Assembly (NCBI GenBank): GCA_951813295.1
Contig: CATOTI010000001.1
Span: 1 to 64,000 of the forward strand
DNA: 64,000 bases
Direction of reading: 5' to 3'
Source of the DNA: an uncultured Pseudomonadales bacterium
GTDB lineage: Bacteria > Pseudomonadota > Gammaproteobacteria > Pseudomonadales > Azotimanducaceae
Positions 25,805 through 35,004 of this stretch are shown here, piece by piece; the first letter of the stretch is position 1, and each line of letters opens with the position of its first letter. Below the pieces are notes generated by a model. That model did no database searches. It had not been told where the DNA came from and saw only the letters and a program-made list of their open reading frames with translations. The translations under genes were made by a program, and so were the position numbers.

Positions 25805-27463
25805 TCAAAGACTTTCGCCACGCAACGCGAAAGTCGACATCGCATTGCCAGATATGACCGTCACGTACTGCACGCCGTCGACCGCGAAGGTGACGGGTGC
25901 CATGACGATCTGGCCGCCCAGACTCGCCTTCCAGAGCATTTCGCCGGTCTCGGCATCGAGCGCGTAGAAGTAGCCCTCGCGGCCGCCCGTGAACAGGAGG
26001 TTCGTGGCGGTCGTCAGCATGCCCGCGTCGCTGACGTCGAAATGATCGAAAGTCCAGGCGGGATCGCCCGTGTCGGGATCGAGTGCTTTCAGTGATCCGT
26101 AACCGACTTCGCTCGTCCAGTTGTTGATCGGTGTGGTCCGTCCGATGCCTATTCCTGGGGCGCCATGGACGGGTGTCTTCACCGTGAAGCCGCCGCCGAG
26201 GAATGCTTCGCCGGGTGTGTATTCCTGCTCGAGTGGTGCATAGATCGTGGCGTAGTTTTCCCAGGCGTGGAAATAGAAAAGATCCGTCCTCGGGCTATAG
26301 GAAGGCGGATACCAGTTCGTGCCGCCCTGGTTGCCGGGCCAGGTCGGTTGACCGGCTGGTTGCGTCGTGACGATCGGTCGGCCGTTCTCGTCGAGACCGC
26401 TCGACCAGTTCACTTTGACGAACGGTTTGCCGAGTAGAAACTCGCCGTTGGTTCGGTCGAGCACGTAGAAGTAGCCGTTTCGATTGGCCCACAGCATCAG
26501 CTTGCGGTCTTCGCCCTTCCACGGACGATCCACCAGAACCGGGACTTGGACGGCGTCGTAGTCGTAGGGGTCGTTCGGAGTGAACTGGAAGTGCCATTTG
26601 AGTTCACCGGTATCGACGTCGAGTGCGATGACCGAGTCGGAGTAGAGGTTGTCGCCGGGGCGCTGTTCGGCATTCCAGTCCGGACCGGGGTTGCCGACGC
26701 CCCAATAGACCAGGTTGAGATCGGCATCGAAGGATCCCGTGATCCAGACGGGCGCGCCGCCGTGTTTCCAGTCGTCGCCTTCCCACGTGTCGTGGCCGGG
26801 TTCTCCTGGCCCTGGGATCGTGTAGAACTTCCAAGCTTCCTCGCCCGTGTCAGCGTCGTAGGCGACGACGTAGCCGCGAATCCCGAACTCGCCACCGCCA
26901 ACGCCCACGAGCACTTTGTCCTTGATCGCCAGCGGCGCCATCGTGATCGAATAGGCGCGTGTGACGTCGCCGACCTCGACGTCCCAGATTCGTTCGCCGT
27001 TGGTTCGGTCGAGGGCGAGCAATCGCCCATCGAGCGTTCCCGTGAAGACCTTGTCGCCGAGGACCGCAACCCCTCGATTGTTGGCGCCGCAGCAGACCTG
27101 GTAACGCGCGTCGGGGTTGTGCTGGTAGATCCAGAAGACGCGCCCCGTCATGGGGTCGAGCGCGATCACGTCGTTGGGTCGCTGGGTCAGGTACATGATC
27201 CCGTCGAGCACGATCGGGTTCGACTGCCATGCGCCGAACACGCGGTTTTGGAGCACCCACTGGAGCTCGAGATCGGCGACGTTGTCGGGCGTGATCTGAT
27301 CGAGCGGGCTATGTCGCTGACTCAGGTAGCTCCCGTTGTAGGTGAGCCAGTTGTGTGGTTCCTGGCTGCGAGCATTGTCGATCCGCTCGAACGTGACGTC
27401 TGACGCATACGAGCCAAACGAGGCAAGGAGACACGACACGAGGAGGTAGCTAGTGAGTTTCAT
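25805..27463 (-). CDS. PQQ-dependent (quinoprotein) alcohol dehydrogenase
   Basis: 552 residues with a signal peptide (KLTSYLLVSCLLASFGSYASD), so periplasmic. The eight-bladed propeller repeats include DVIALDPMTGRVFW, RLLALDRTNGERIW and GSLKALDPDTGDPAW. The adjacent cysteines C124-C125 (YQVCCGANNRG) form the vicinal disulfide over PQQ, and NDPYDYDAVQVP carries the catalytic-region Asp pair. The C-terminus lacks a haem domain; the electron acceptor is presumably the dihaem cytochrome c encoded immediately upstream with a 4-bp ATGA overlap. Substrate (an alcohol or aldehyde) unknown. Confidence 0.9.
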   Translation of the reverse strand: MKLTSYLLVSCLLASFGSYASDVTFERIDNARSQEPHNWLTYNGSYLSQRHSPLDQITPDNVADLELQWVLQNRVFGAWQSNPIVLDGIMYLTQRPNDVIALDPMTGRVFWIYQHNPDARYQVCCGANNRGVAVLGDKVFTGTLDGRLLALDRTNGERIWDVEVGDVTRAYSITMAPLAIKDKVLVGVGGGEFGIRGYVVAYDADTGEEAWKFYTIPGPGEPGHDTWEGDDWKHGGAPVWITGSFDADLNLVYWGVGNPGPDWNAEQRPGDNLYSDSVIALDVDTGELKWHFQFTPNDPYDYDAVQVPVLVDRPWKGEDRKLMLWANRNGYFYVLDRTNGEFLLGKPFVKVNWSSGLDENGRPIVTTQPAGQPTWPGNQGGTNWYPPSYSPRTDLFYFHAWENYATIYAPLEQEYTPGEAFLGGGFTVKTPVHGAPGIGIGRTTPINNWTSEVGYGSLKALDPDTGDPAWTFDHFDVSDAGMLTTATNLLFTGGREGYFYALDAETGEMLWKASLGGQIVMAPVTFAVDGVQYVTVISGNAMSTFALRGESL

Positions 27464-28275
27464 CGGCGTAGCGTCAATAGATAAGCGACGAGGTCGGCGA
27501 CGTCGTCGTCGGAAAGAAGGGTGGGTTGGTGCGTTGGCGCCTGAGCGACCTCGAACCGAACGAGATCGGCCTTCGCGAGCGATCGTAGCTGCCCCTTGGC
27601 ATCCATCAGCTGCACGGTGAAGGTGTCTTCGTTGAGACGACGTCCTTCGATCAGCTCTTCATCTCGCGTCAGAATCGTGACGGCTCGGTTGATTGGTAAC
27701 AGAGCCGTTTCCGGCTGGCGGATCGCCCGCTGGAGTGCGGCCGGCGTTCGTCGCCGTGCGACGTTACTGAGATCGGGTGCGGTGTAGGGACCCACGCCGT
27801 TCACTCGGTGACAGGCGCTGCAACCGCCGGCTCCGTTGAAGACGGTAGCGCCTCGCCGGGCGTCGCCGAGCATGACGGGTTCGCCATCGGGGTCGAACCC
27901 GGTACGCATGAACGCGATGATCCCGTCGAGACGGTTGGCGTTCAGGTTGAACGCTGGCATACGCCCGCCGGCTGCCCCTTCGGTGATGACGCGCCGCAAG
28001 TCGGCGTCGGTGACGACCGTTGGGAACTCACCTCGGGCCAGGTTCACGTCGGGGACCCACGTCCCGTCCGGACCATGACAGAGCGCGCAGTTCTCCACAT
28101 AAACTTCGGCGCCAGTCGCGAGCGCTTCGGCGGTGTAAGTGTGGTCCGCCATTTCTGCACCGCCTGCGGTCGTCGCGGCGATCGTGGCGGCGGCCAAAAG
28201 CGTTGCGCCGATTCGTCTCGATTGGTCGAGCGCATCCGTCCACCACGACGCACCCCCGTTTGCCGCTTCGGGCAT
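27460..28275 (-). CDS. Dihaem cytochrome c partner of the PQQ dehydrogenase
   Basis: 271 residues. A hydrophobic N-terminal segment (RIGATLLAAATIAATTAGGAE) exports it. Two CxxCH haem sites are present: CALCH at 63-67 and CSACH at 152-156, each in a typical class I cytochrome c domain with following Met-containing segments (GGRMPAFNLNANRLDGIIAFM). The stop overlaps the PQQ gene start, so the pair forms one periplasmic alcohol-oxidation chain. The exact start is uncertain because the N-terminal 20 residues precede the signal segment. Confidence 0.87.
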   Translation of the reverse strand: MPEAANGGASWWTDALDQSRRIGATLLAAATIAATTAGGAEMADHTYTAEALATGAEVYVENCALCHGPDGTWVPDVNLARGEFPTVVTDADLRRVITEGAAGGRMPAFNLNANRLDGIIAFMRTGFDPDGEPVMLGDARRGATVFNGAGGCSACHRVNGVGPYTAPDLSNVARRRTPAALQRAIRQPETALLPINRAVTILTRDEELIEGRRLNEDTFTVQLMDAKGQLRSLAKADLVRFEVAQAPTHQPTLLSDDDVADLVAYLLTLRR

Positions 28276-28364
28276 CCTTCCCCCAAGGTTCTGTTCGCCC
28301 GCTCGAGGGGCGCTTTATTTACATTAAGCGAGTTCGTTCCGGCTCGCGATGCGTGGCTTTTTTG

Positions 28365-29273
28365 CTAACGCGCGATTGCGCGAAACCCGTGTTGATCGCG
28401 GTGATATTGCGAATCGAACGTCTGCATGCTCTTGAACCACTCGTGCCGTCCGTCGGTTGCAACCTGCTCGACGCGCTTTTCGAGCGCCTGCATTTCGTCG
28501 GCGGTGTACGGCTCGAAGTCGTCCGCGATCGCGACGTCCTGGTCGAGGTCGGCATCGCTCTGGATGCCGCAGACGAGCGTGCTGATGCCGAGCGTCAACG
28601 AGTAGCGGCGGCATTCTTCGGCCGTCAGACCGACATCGCTGACGATCTGACCACCGCCGCCGAGGCTCTTCATGCCGATCACGCCGATCCCGCGGCGTTC
28701 GAGTTCCGGCAACATTTCATGCTGAAACGATCGGTAATGGGCGTCCAGTACGTTGATCGGCATCTGGCAGGTGTCCCAATCGAAATCCTGCGCGAGCATG
28801 CCCTTCAAGATGTGGGGGCTCTTGTGGCCCGTGAACCCGATGTAGCGGATCTTGCCCGCCTCGCGGGCGCGAAGCGCCGCCTCGACCGCGCCGTCGGCTT
28901 TGAAGATCCAATCCGGATCGTTGTCGTAATTCACCTCGTGGAACTGCCACACATCGATCACATCGGTTTTGAATCGCTTAAGGCTTTCGTGGAGCTGTTG
29001 CTCCGCGCCCGCTCGATCGCGAGCGCAGACCTTCGTCATGAGCACCACCTGGTCACGCTTCCCCTCGAGCGCGATCCCCATGCGGCGTTCCGCTTCTCCG
29101 TCGGCGTACTCCCAGGCGTTATCCATGAACGTCACGCCACGCTCGATGGCGGCGTGGATCAGGCGAACCGTCGTCGCTTCGTCGATCCGGGCGTTGGCAG
29201 AGTGACCGCCACCGAAGCCGATGATCGAGACGTCGAGTCCCGTTTTGCCGAGTTTGCGAGTCGGAATGCTCAT
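28365..29273 (-). CDS. Aldo/keto reductase
   Basis: 302 residues from the ATG giving MSIPTRKLGKTGLDVSIIGFG; a further 23 upstream residues in frame are not family-like. The catalytic tetrad of AKR enzymes is visible: Asp and Tyr in DNAWEYADG, Lys in VVLMTKVCA and His in DVWQFHEV. NADPH-dependent reduction of an aldehyde or ketone is expected. It lies between the PQQ operon and the Rieske operon on the same strand, but 89-245 bp gaps suggest separate transcription. Confidence 0.9.
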   Translation of the reverse strand: MSIPTRKLGKTGLDVSIIGFGGGHSANARIDEATTVRLIHAAIERGVTFMDNAWEYADGEAERRMGIALEGKRDQVVLMTKVCARDRAGAEQQLHESLKRFKTDVIDVWQFHEVNYDNDPDWIFKADGAVEAALRAREAGKIRYIGFTGHKSPHILKGMLAQDFDWDTCQMPINVLDAHYRSFQHEMLPELERRGIGVIGMKSLGGGGQIVSDVGLTAEECRRYSLTLGISTLVCGIQSDADLDQDVAIADDFEPYTADEMQALEKRVEQVATDGRHEWFKSMQTFDSQYHRDQHGFRAIAR

Positions 29274-29518
29274 CAAAGGGTCCTTAAGCTCACGAGCTGA
29301 ACGATGAGGTTGGCGCCCGAGCGGTTGATCGGCAACCCCCACGAAGCGGCGGGCGTTCCTTGCAGGGCATCGACTGTTCAGGAGCCATCAGCTGACCAAA
29401 TGCTTCAACTGGAAGTTAGCGTTCGAGACGTTTTGCGAGACTTACCACTTGCGTAGCCTGCGCCCGCACGTTGGGTCCCTAAGTGCACTCGGGTTTTCCC
29501 CTGCGACCAGTTTGGTCC

Positions 29519-30805
29519 TCACATGTTCTCGACGTTGATCGACCACGGCAGCGAGCGTTCACTAGCGAACCCACGGCGTTCTTGCTGCGAATCCCCGGCT
29601 CTAGTGAGCCACTGGCGACTAGGTGCCGTCTTCCCGGACTTCATGGATGGGATCAACCGCTCGCTCCCGATCGCCCGTGCAATGTTCTGGTGGTAGTAGA
29701 TCAGCGCTGGTTCGTTGCGACCAAAGACCAGGTCTGGCAGCGCACCGCTCGCAAGATTGCTGTGGATCGAGACACTCTGTGGGAAATCCTCTTTGGTGGT
29801 CACATCCCAGACCAGGTCAACGTTGAGATGTGCTTTGCGCTCCGCGTCGTCGTCCAGTGGGCCTGGCCAGAACACGTTCAACTCCACGAGGCAGCGATCC
29901 GCCCCATCCACCGGGTACACACGCCAGAACTGGATGTGATCCACCTGATGCGTCAGCAGCACGTTTGGTGCGATCAGGTATTCCGTCGTGCAATACGGCA
30001 GCGGGCTTCGCTGATCTTCCGCTGGTTTCTCGAACTCTCGGTCAATCGTCTTGCGTGGCGACATCAGGTGCACCACTTCGCGCATCCGATCCACCAGTGT
30101 TGAATTCGAATAACAGAAGGGGCTGATGGAGTTTTTGTGCAGCGGGGCGATGTGATAGGTCTCCGCGAACCCATCCAGAAAGAACTTGTAGTTGCACGCC
30201 AGTTCCGTGGACCGGCGATCGATGTAGACCGTGCCGGGTATGTCGAACAGCTCGAGGTCGGGCAGGACATCACCCACCAGCTGATCCACCTGAGCCTCAA
30301 TGCCCTCGCCCTCCAGCAGGACGAAGATCAGCCCCGCGGTTTCGTGACATTCCACTTCGATGAGCTCGTCGTAGCGGCTCTCCGCGGCCGCAAACCCTTC
30401 GTGGCTGTTGGGCCGCGCGATGATCTTGCCATCGAGTCCCCAGTTCCAGGCGTGGAACGGGCAGGAAAAGGAGGACTTGTGCCCTTGCCCCTCGGCGATG
30501 CGGGCGCCGCGGTGCCGACACGCATTCAGATAGGCGCGGGCCTTGCCGTCCTGATCTCGCACCAGCAACAGCGCGGTGTCGATTACGTCATGGGCAAGGT
30601 AGTCGCCTGGGTGCGGAAGGTGGGGGGTGAGCGCCACCAGCAGAGGCCGCTTGCGAAACAGCGCATCGATTTCCTGCTCCGTTTGCTCACCGGAGACATA
30701 GTGGGAGGCGGGCACCTGGAGGGCGAACGGCGCCATATCCGTGGTCTTGCTAGCGAGCCGTTCGCGAATCCGCTCCAGCATCTCGCGTTGTTTCTCACGT
30801 CGCAC
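29519..30805 (-). CDS. Rieske ring-hydroxylating oxygenase alpha subunit
   Basis: 428 residues. The Rieske [2Fe-2S] ligands are C96-x-H98 (ACRHRG) and C115-x2-H118 (SCPFHAW). The catalytic non-haem iron region is FLDGFAETYHIAPLH. It needs a reductase, which is not in the window, to hydroxylate or demethylate an unknown aromatic or cyclic substrate. A DUF1330 gene lies 76 bp upstream on the same strand, and a TetR gene with a large palindrome is divergent. A decayed copy of this gene is present at 53.9-54.2 kb. Confidence 0.92.
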   Translation of the reverse strand: MRREKQREMLERIRERLASKTTDMAPFALQVPASHYVSGEQTEQEIDALFRKRPLLVALTPHLPHPGDYLAHDVIDTALLLVRDQDGKARAYLNACRHRGARIAEGQGHKSSFSCPFHAWNWGLDGKIIARPNSHEGFAAAESRYDELIEVECHETAGLIFVLLEGEGIEAQVDQLVGDVLPDLELFDIPGTVYIDRRSTELACNYKFFLDGFAETYHIAPLHKNSISPFCYSNSTLVDRMREVVHLMSPRKTIDREFEKPAEDQRSPLPYCTTEYLIAPNVLLTHQVDHIQFWRVYPVDGADRCLVELNVFWPGPLDDDAERKAHLNVDLVWDVTTKEDFPQSVSIHSNLASGALPDLVFGRNEPALIYYHQNIARAIGSERLIPSMKSGKTAPSRQWLTRAGDSQQERRGFASERSLPWSINVENM

Positions 30806-30881
30806 TAGTTAGGCTCCGATCGGGCAACATTGACAAAAGCGCACGCGATCGCCGCGCCGCCCTGGGCGCACGCGCTGACGG

Positions 30882-31178
30882 TCATCCGGGTAGCTGGAAT
30901 TCTTCGGCTAGCACCATCGAGCCTTCGGTGTTGTTCAGGCGGTGATGGATGATTGCTTGATACTCCGGCGAGTCATACCAGTCGCGCGCCGCCTGGCGGC
31001 TGGGGAACCTGACCACAACCGTCACTGGCTCTGGCGACCCTTCCACGACCTCGCTGCCTGGACCAGCCACCAGAATCTCGCCCCCGTGTGCCTGAATGGT
31101 CGGTACGACCGCAGACGTGTAGGCGCGATACGCGTCCGGGTCGGTGATTCGGTAGTTCACGACAATGTATCCGGACAT
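30882..31178 (-). CDS. DUF1330 small protein, copy 1
   Basis: 98 residues from the ATG giving MSGYIVVNYRITDPDAYRAY; the longer start (10 residues more) is not supported by the paralogue at 54.3 kb. It belongs to the DUF1330 ferredoxin-like dimeric alpha-beta barrel group (FPSRQAARDWYDSPEYQAII). Function is not established; such proteins accompany degradation genes. It is first in a two-gene operon with the Rieske oxygenase, downstream of the TetR-operator palindrome. Confidence 0.87.
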   Translation of the reverse strand: MSGYIVVNYRITDPDAYRAYTSAVVPTIQAHGGEILVAGPGSEVVEGSPEPVTVVVRFPSRQAARDWYDSPEYQAIIHHRLNNTEGSMVLAEEFQLPG

Positions 31179-31224
31179 TGGACAAACTCCTGAGTTTTGA
31201 AGGGCCATCTCGACGTCGAAGCGA

Positions 31225-31259
31225 CTAGAGTAATTGCTCTAATAGAGCAATTACTCTAG
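31225..31259. promoter_or_regulatory. 35-bp perfect palindrome, candidate TetR operator
   Basis: CTAGAGTAATTGCTCT at 31225-31240 is an exact inverted copy of AGAGCAATTACTCTAG at 31244-31259, separated by AAT. It lies in the 164-bp gap between the divergent DUF1330/Rieske operon and the TetR gene. A TetR dimer pair binding here would control both directions. Confidence 0.75.
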
Positions 31260-31342
31260 GTTGCCCTCGACGCCTGGGCAAGTCCATTGATCAGGTGCCC
31301 GGCGACCCGATCCAGCGCCGTTCCATAGCTTGAGAGGACTGC

Positions 31343-31972
31343 GTGGGAAATCGCGAACGCATCATCGATGCAGCGATCGAGCTGATGAATCGCAGCGGCA
31401 GCGCTGTGGGTACGAATCAGATGGCCGAGCACCTGTCGATCAGTCCGGGAAACCTTTACTACCACTTCCGCAACCGAGAACAGATCGTGCGGGAAATCCT
31501 TCAGCGGTTGCGCTGCGACCTGGACGCGGTGCTCGAGATCGAAGCAGACCAGAGTCTTGACGCAAGCCGACTCGCTGACTGTTTCGCGGGTGGTGCGAAG
31601 GTGCTCTGGAAGTACCGGTTTTTCTTCTCCGCTTCCCTGGAACTGGTCACGCGGGATGAGCAGTTGGCTGAGGCTTATCGCGATTTCTGCGCTCGGGGCA
31701 TCGATCAGGTGGAAAAGGCATTTCGACGAGCCGTGGCGACGGCGCCCGGTAGATTGTCCCCGGCGAGCACCGAAAATCGCATGATCGCCGTGAACCTGTG
31801 GGTGCTGTGGACCAGTTGGCCACGGTACGTCGACGTCTTGCGGGCAGAGCCAGCGGGGGAGTCCGAGATCTTCCGCAGTCAGCACCACCTCTCGTTGATG
31901 CTGAAACCCTACCTGGCACCCGACTACTACACGGCCGTCGTGACTCACATGCGCGAACTCATGCGCCGCTGA
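31343..31972 (+). CDS. TetR-family transcriptional regulator
   Basis: 209 residues from GTG 31343, with GAGAGG 6-11 nt upstream. The N-terminal HTH is standard: RERIIDAAIELMNRSGSAVG, then TNQMAEHLSISPGNLYYHF. The C-terminal ligand domain resembles TetR_C_33-type sensors (ESEIFRSQHHLSLMLKPYL at the end). It faces away from the Rieske operon with the 35-bp palindrome between them, so it probably represses that operon and itself, released by a substrate or acyl compound. Confidence 0.92.
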   Translation: MGNRERIIDAAIELMNRSGSAVGTNQMAEHLSISPGNLYYHFRNREQIVREILQRLRCDLDAVLEIEADQSLDASRLADCFAGGAKVLWKYRFFFSASLELVTRDEQLAEAYRDFCARGIDQVEKAFRRAVATAPGRLSPASTENRMIAVNLWVLWTSWPRYVDVLRAEPAGESEIFRSQHHLSLMLKPYLAPDYYTAVVTHMRELMRR

Positions 31973-32100
31973 CGGATTAGCCTGCTGGTGCCGCAAGCCC
32001 GACCTCAGCCTGCTGGAGCGTCGCGTTGCCGAATTGAATTTGTGCAGAATGATCTGCGTCGATAGCTCGATGAGCGAGACGGGAACCGACGGAGAATCGG

Positions 32101-33765
32101 TCAGCCGTGGGTTGCTCCGGAATGCCGGACAACGCTTCCGGCCCGTATCCCGGTGTGCTGGTCGTTCTCCAACACCACCTTGCCGCTGCAAATCGTCGCG
32201 CGATAACCCTCGGCGTGCTGGACGAAACGCGGCGCATCGTTCGGCAAATCATGAACGATTCGCGGCATCCGCTCGTTGAGCCGACCAAGATCGATCACAT
32301 TCAAGTCGGCTTTTTTGCCCGCCTGAACGACGCCTCGGTCGGTCAGGCCAACGATGCGGGCGGGTGCCCCGGTCAATCGGCGAACGGCATCCGCGAGACC
32401 CAGAATCTGGGCGTCGCGGTGCCAATGCGTCAGCACGAACGTCGTCCATCCGGCATCCATGATCTGGCTCACGTGAGCGCCGGCGTCGCCGAGACCCGGA
32501 AGGCAGAAGTCACTCGATATGGCTGCGGCCAGCGCATCCATGCTCCGATTTAGCGCCCGCCAGGCGAACAACGCCCGACCGTCACTCTCGGCGGACATTC
32601 GCAGGAAAGTCTCCGCGGGATGTTCGTCCCTGGCGTCGGCAAGTGCCGCCAGAGTGCAATCGGCGCTAGCGACGTAGTCAGGTTTCTCCGCCGCGCCAAG
32701 GTAGTAAATGTTGCTGAGGTCAGTGCGCGGTTCGTGCTTCTTTGCATGATCGATCAGAGAAGCCACGAATTCAGGATCACGAATCGCACTGCGTCGCTCG
32801 TCGGGCGTTCTCGCAAGCAAGGCGTCCCAACTCCCGCCCTGCCACGGCAATGTGGAATTGAGGCTCATGAGGAAACCGGACGAGCGCGGAATCACCATCG
32901 CGCTGACGTCCAGCCCCTGTTCACGCATCGCGCTGACACGCGCCTCGATCTTGTCCCCGAAGCTTCGTGTCCGGCCGGTGTAGTGGCTGAAGAGCACTCT
33001 GGCGTATTGGGCTTCATCTTTCAGAAGATCGAGCTCGTTTTCGACGTCACCCATATTCATCACACTCTGCATCAAACCGCCCGCTGAACCGACGGCCTTT
33101 GCAATCTCTACGAGCTCACGGCGCCCGGCGTAGGTGCCCGGCACGGAACGCCCGTCCGGGATCTGATGCCCCGGGTTTCGGGAGGTCGAGAATCCAACCG
33201 CGCCCTGCGCCATCGCCGTGGCAACGATTTCCACCATCTGCGAAAGCTCTGCATCGGACGGTTGCTCGTCGATGCTCCGGTCCCCCATGACGTAGTAGCG
33301 CAGGGCGCAGTGACCAATCATACCGGCAACGTCGACGACGGGGTCGAGCCGCTCGAGTTCGTCGAGGTATTCGCCGTGGTGTTCCCAGTTCCACGACAGC
33401 CCCTGCAATATCGCTTCGGCGGGGATGTCTTCGACGGTTTCCATCATCCCGGCGAGGAAGGTATGTTCCCCCGGTCTGCACGGCGCGAACGTAACGCCAC
33501 AATTGCCAAGGACGACGGTCGTGACGCCGTGCCAGCTCGAGGGCGTGAGCATCGAGTCCCATCCGATCTGCGCATCGAGGTGCGTATGCAAATCGACGAA
33601 GCCCGGGGTCACGATATGTCCCCGAGCATCGACTTCCCGCGTACCCCGTTCGCTCACTTCACCCACGAAGGAGATTTGATGGCCGCTGACGGCGACATCC
33701 GCGTGGAACGGCGCGCCACCTGTGCCATCCACGACCAATCCGTTTCGTATCACCAGGTCCTGCAC
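32101..33765 (-). CDS. Amidohydrolase, N-acyl-D-amino-acid deacylase type
   Basis: 554 residues. The metal site HxH is in VDLHTHLDAQIGWD, the catalytic-type Cys is in VVLGNCGVTFAPC, and the Asp lies in GLGDAGAHVSQIMDAG, the layout of the D-aminoacylase branch of the amidohydrolase superfamily. The beta-sandwich start VIRNGLVVDGTG and end KADLNVIDL are complete. The exact substrate (N-acyl-D-amino acid or a cyclic amide) cannot be read from sequence. It diverges from the epoxide hydrolase operon. Confidence 0.87.
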   Translation of the reverse strand: MQDLVIRNGLVVDGTGGAPFHADVAVSGHQISFVGEVSERGTREVDARGHIVTPGFVDLHTHLDAQIGWDSMLTPSSWHGVTTVVLGNCGVTFAPCRPGEHTFLAGMMETVEDIPAEAILQGLSWNWEHHGEYLDELERLDPVVDVAGMIGHCALRYYVMGDRSIDEQPSDAELSQMVEIVATAMAQGAVGFSTSRNPGHQIPDGRSVPGTYAGRRELVEIAKAVGSAGGLMQSVMNMGDVENELDLLKDEAQYARVLFSHYTGRTRSFGDKIEARVSAMREQGLDVSAMVIPRSSGFLMSLNSTLPWQGGSWDALLARTPDERRSAIRDPEFVASLIDHAKKHEPRTDLSNIYYLGAAEKPDYVASADCTLAALADARDEHPAETFLRMSAESDGRALFAWRALNRSMDALAAAISSDFCLPGLGDAGAHVSQIMDAGWTTFVLTHWHRDAQILGLADAVRRLTGAPARIVGLTDRGVVQAGKKADLNVIDLGRLNERMPRIVHDLPNDAPRFVQHAEGYRATICSGKVVLENDQHTGIRAGSVVRHSGATHG

Positions 33766-33858
33766 AGTGCGTCACTCGAGCGCCATGGGAGGGGATCTTT
33801 TACCACCTACCGACCTGCACTTTCGCCTGGTTTGGACCGAGTCTGATCATTGGAACCC

Positions 33859-35004
33859 ATGCGTGAACTGAGTGCGTTTCAACTGGATGTGCCTCAAGCG
33901 GAGATCGAGGCTCTTCGACGACGGCTCGCGATGACGCGTTGGCCGGAGCCCGAGACCGTAGACGATTGGTCCCAGGGGGTTCCGCTCAGCTATCACCGGG
34001 AATTCTGCGACTACTGGGCGAACGAATACGATTGGTTCAGAACCCAGAGCCGACTGAACCAGTTGCCGCAGTACGTCACGACCCTCAGCGGCTTGCCGAT
34101 ACATCTGCTTCATGTGCGAAGCGCGCACGATGGCGCCAAGCCGCTACTGCTCACCCATGGCTGGCCCGGTTCCATCATCGAGTTTCTCGAAGTGATCGCA
34201 CCCCTGACCGATCCAACCCGATACGGAGGCGATGCGGGTGACGCGTGCCATGTGGTGTGTCCTTCGCTGCCGGGCTACGGGTTCTCAGGTAAGCCTCGCG
34301 AGCCCGGATGGAACGTCGCGAAGATCGCGCTGGCCTGGGATGAGCTGATGGCAACGCTCGGATACGACCACTACTACGCGCAGGGCGGTGATTGGGGCGC
34401 GGGCGTCACCATCACGATTGGGATGCAAGACCGGGGACGCTGTCGGGGCATTCACATCAATATGCCGACGGCAGGGCCGACAAAAGATGCGCTTGCCGAC
34501 CCGACGCCCGACGATCAAAGAACGTTGGATCGCATTCAGTACTTCCAGCGCTGGGGAGCCGGCTATCACAAACAGCAATCTACGCGACCACAAACCCTCG
34601 GCTATGGGCTAGCCGATTCTCCCGTCGGTCAGTCAGCGTGGATTCTCGAGAAGTTCTATGAGTGGACGGACTGCGATGGACACCCCGAAAACATCTTCAG
34701 CCGCGACCAACTGATCGACAACATCATGATGTACTGGCTCACCAATTCTGCAGCGTCGTCTGCGCGACTGTACTGGGAGACGTTTCAACCAGATTCCGCC
34801 GGGACTCGAGGAGCCAAGGTGAAGTTACCGGTCGGGATCAGTCGGTTCCCGAAGGAGATCATGGCCGGGCCCCGTTCCTGGTCTGAACGCGCATTTGAGA
34901 ACATCGTGTATTGGAACGAGGTAGACAAAGGCGGCCATTTCGCCGCGTTTGAACAGCCGGAGGCGTTTGTGCGCGAGATTAGAAATTGGCTGAAGATCGT
35001 CTAG
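33859..35004 (+). CDS. Epoxide hydrolase, microsomal/EHN type
   Basis: 381 residues from ATG 33859; an in-frame TTG three codons upstream is less likely. It has an N-terminal EHN domain (FQLDVPQAEIEALRRRLAMT), oxyanion motif THGWPGS, Asp nucleophile in QGGDWGAGV, and catalytic His in KGGHFAAFEQP. It opens epoxides to diols. The next gene, a GMC oxidoreductase, overlaps its end by 19 bp, giving a likely EH-GMC-PhyH operon for oxygenated cyclic or terpenoid compounds (inference). Confidence 0.92.
   Translation: MRELSAFQLDVPQAEIEALRRRLAMTRWPEPETVDDWSQGVPLSYHREFCDYWANEYDWFRTQSRLNQLPQYVTTLSGLPIHLLHVRSAHDGAKPLLLTHGWPGSIIEFLEVIAPLTDPTRYGGDAGDACHVVCPSLPGYGFSGKPREPGWNVAKIALAWDELMATLGYDHYYAQGGDWGAGVTITIGMQDRGRCRGIHINMPTAGPTKDALADPTPDDQRTLDRIQYFQRWGAGYHKQQSTRPQTLGYGLADSPVGQSAWILEKFYEWTDCDGHPENIFSRDQLIDNIMMYWLTNSAASSARLYWETFQPDSAGTRGAKVKLPVGISRFPKEIMAGPRSWSERAFENIVYWNEVDKGGHFAAFEQPEAFVREIRNWLKIV

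Noticed and set aside
26546-27403. 285-codon + strand frame
   Set aside because: Antisense shadow of the PQQ dehydrogenase; no family features.
28020-29300. Long + strand open frame of 426 codons
   Set aside because: It lies antisense to the cytochrome c and aldo/keto reductase genes; its length is a by-product of high GC and its product has no motif.
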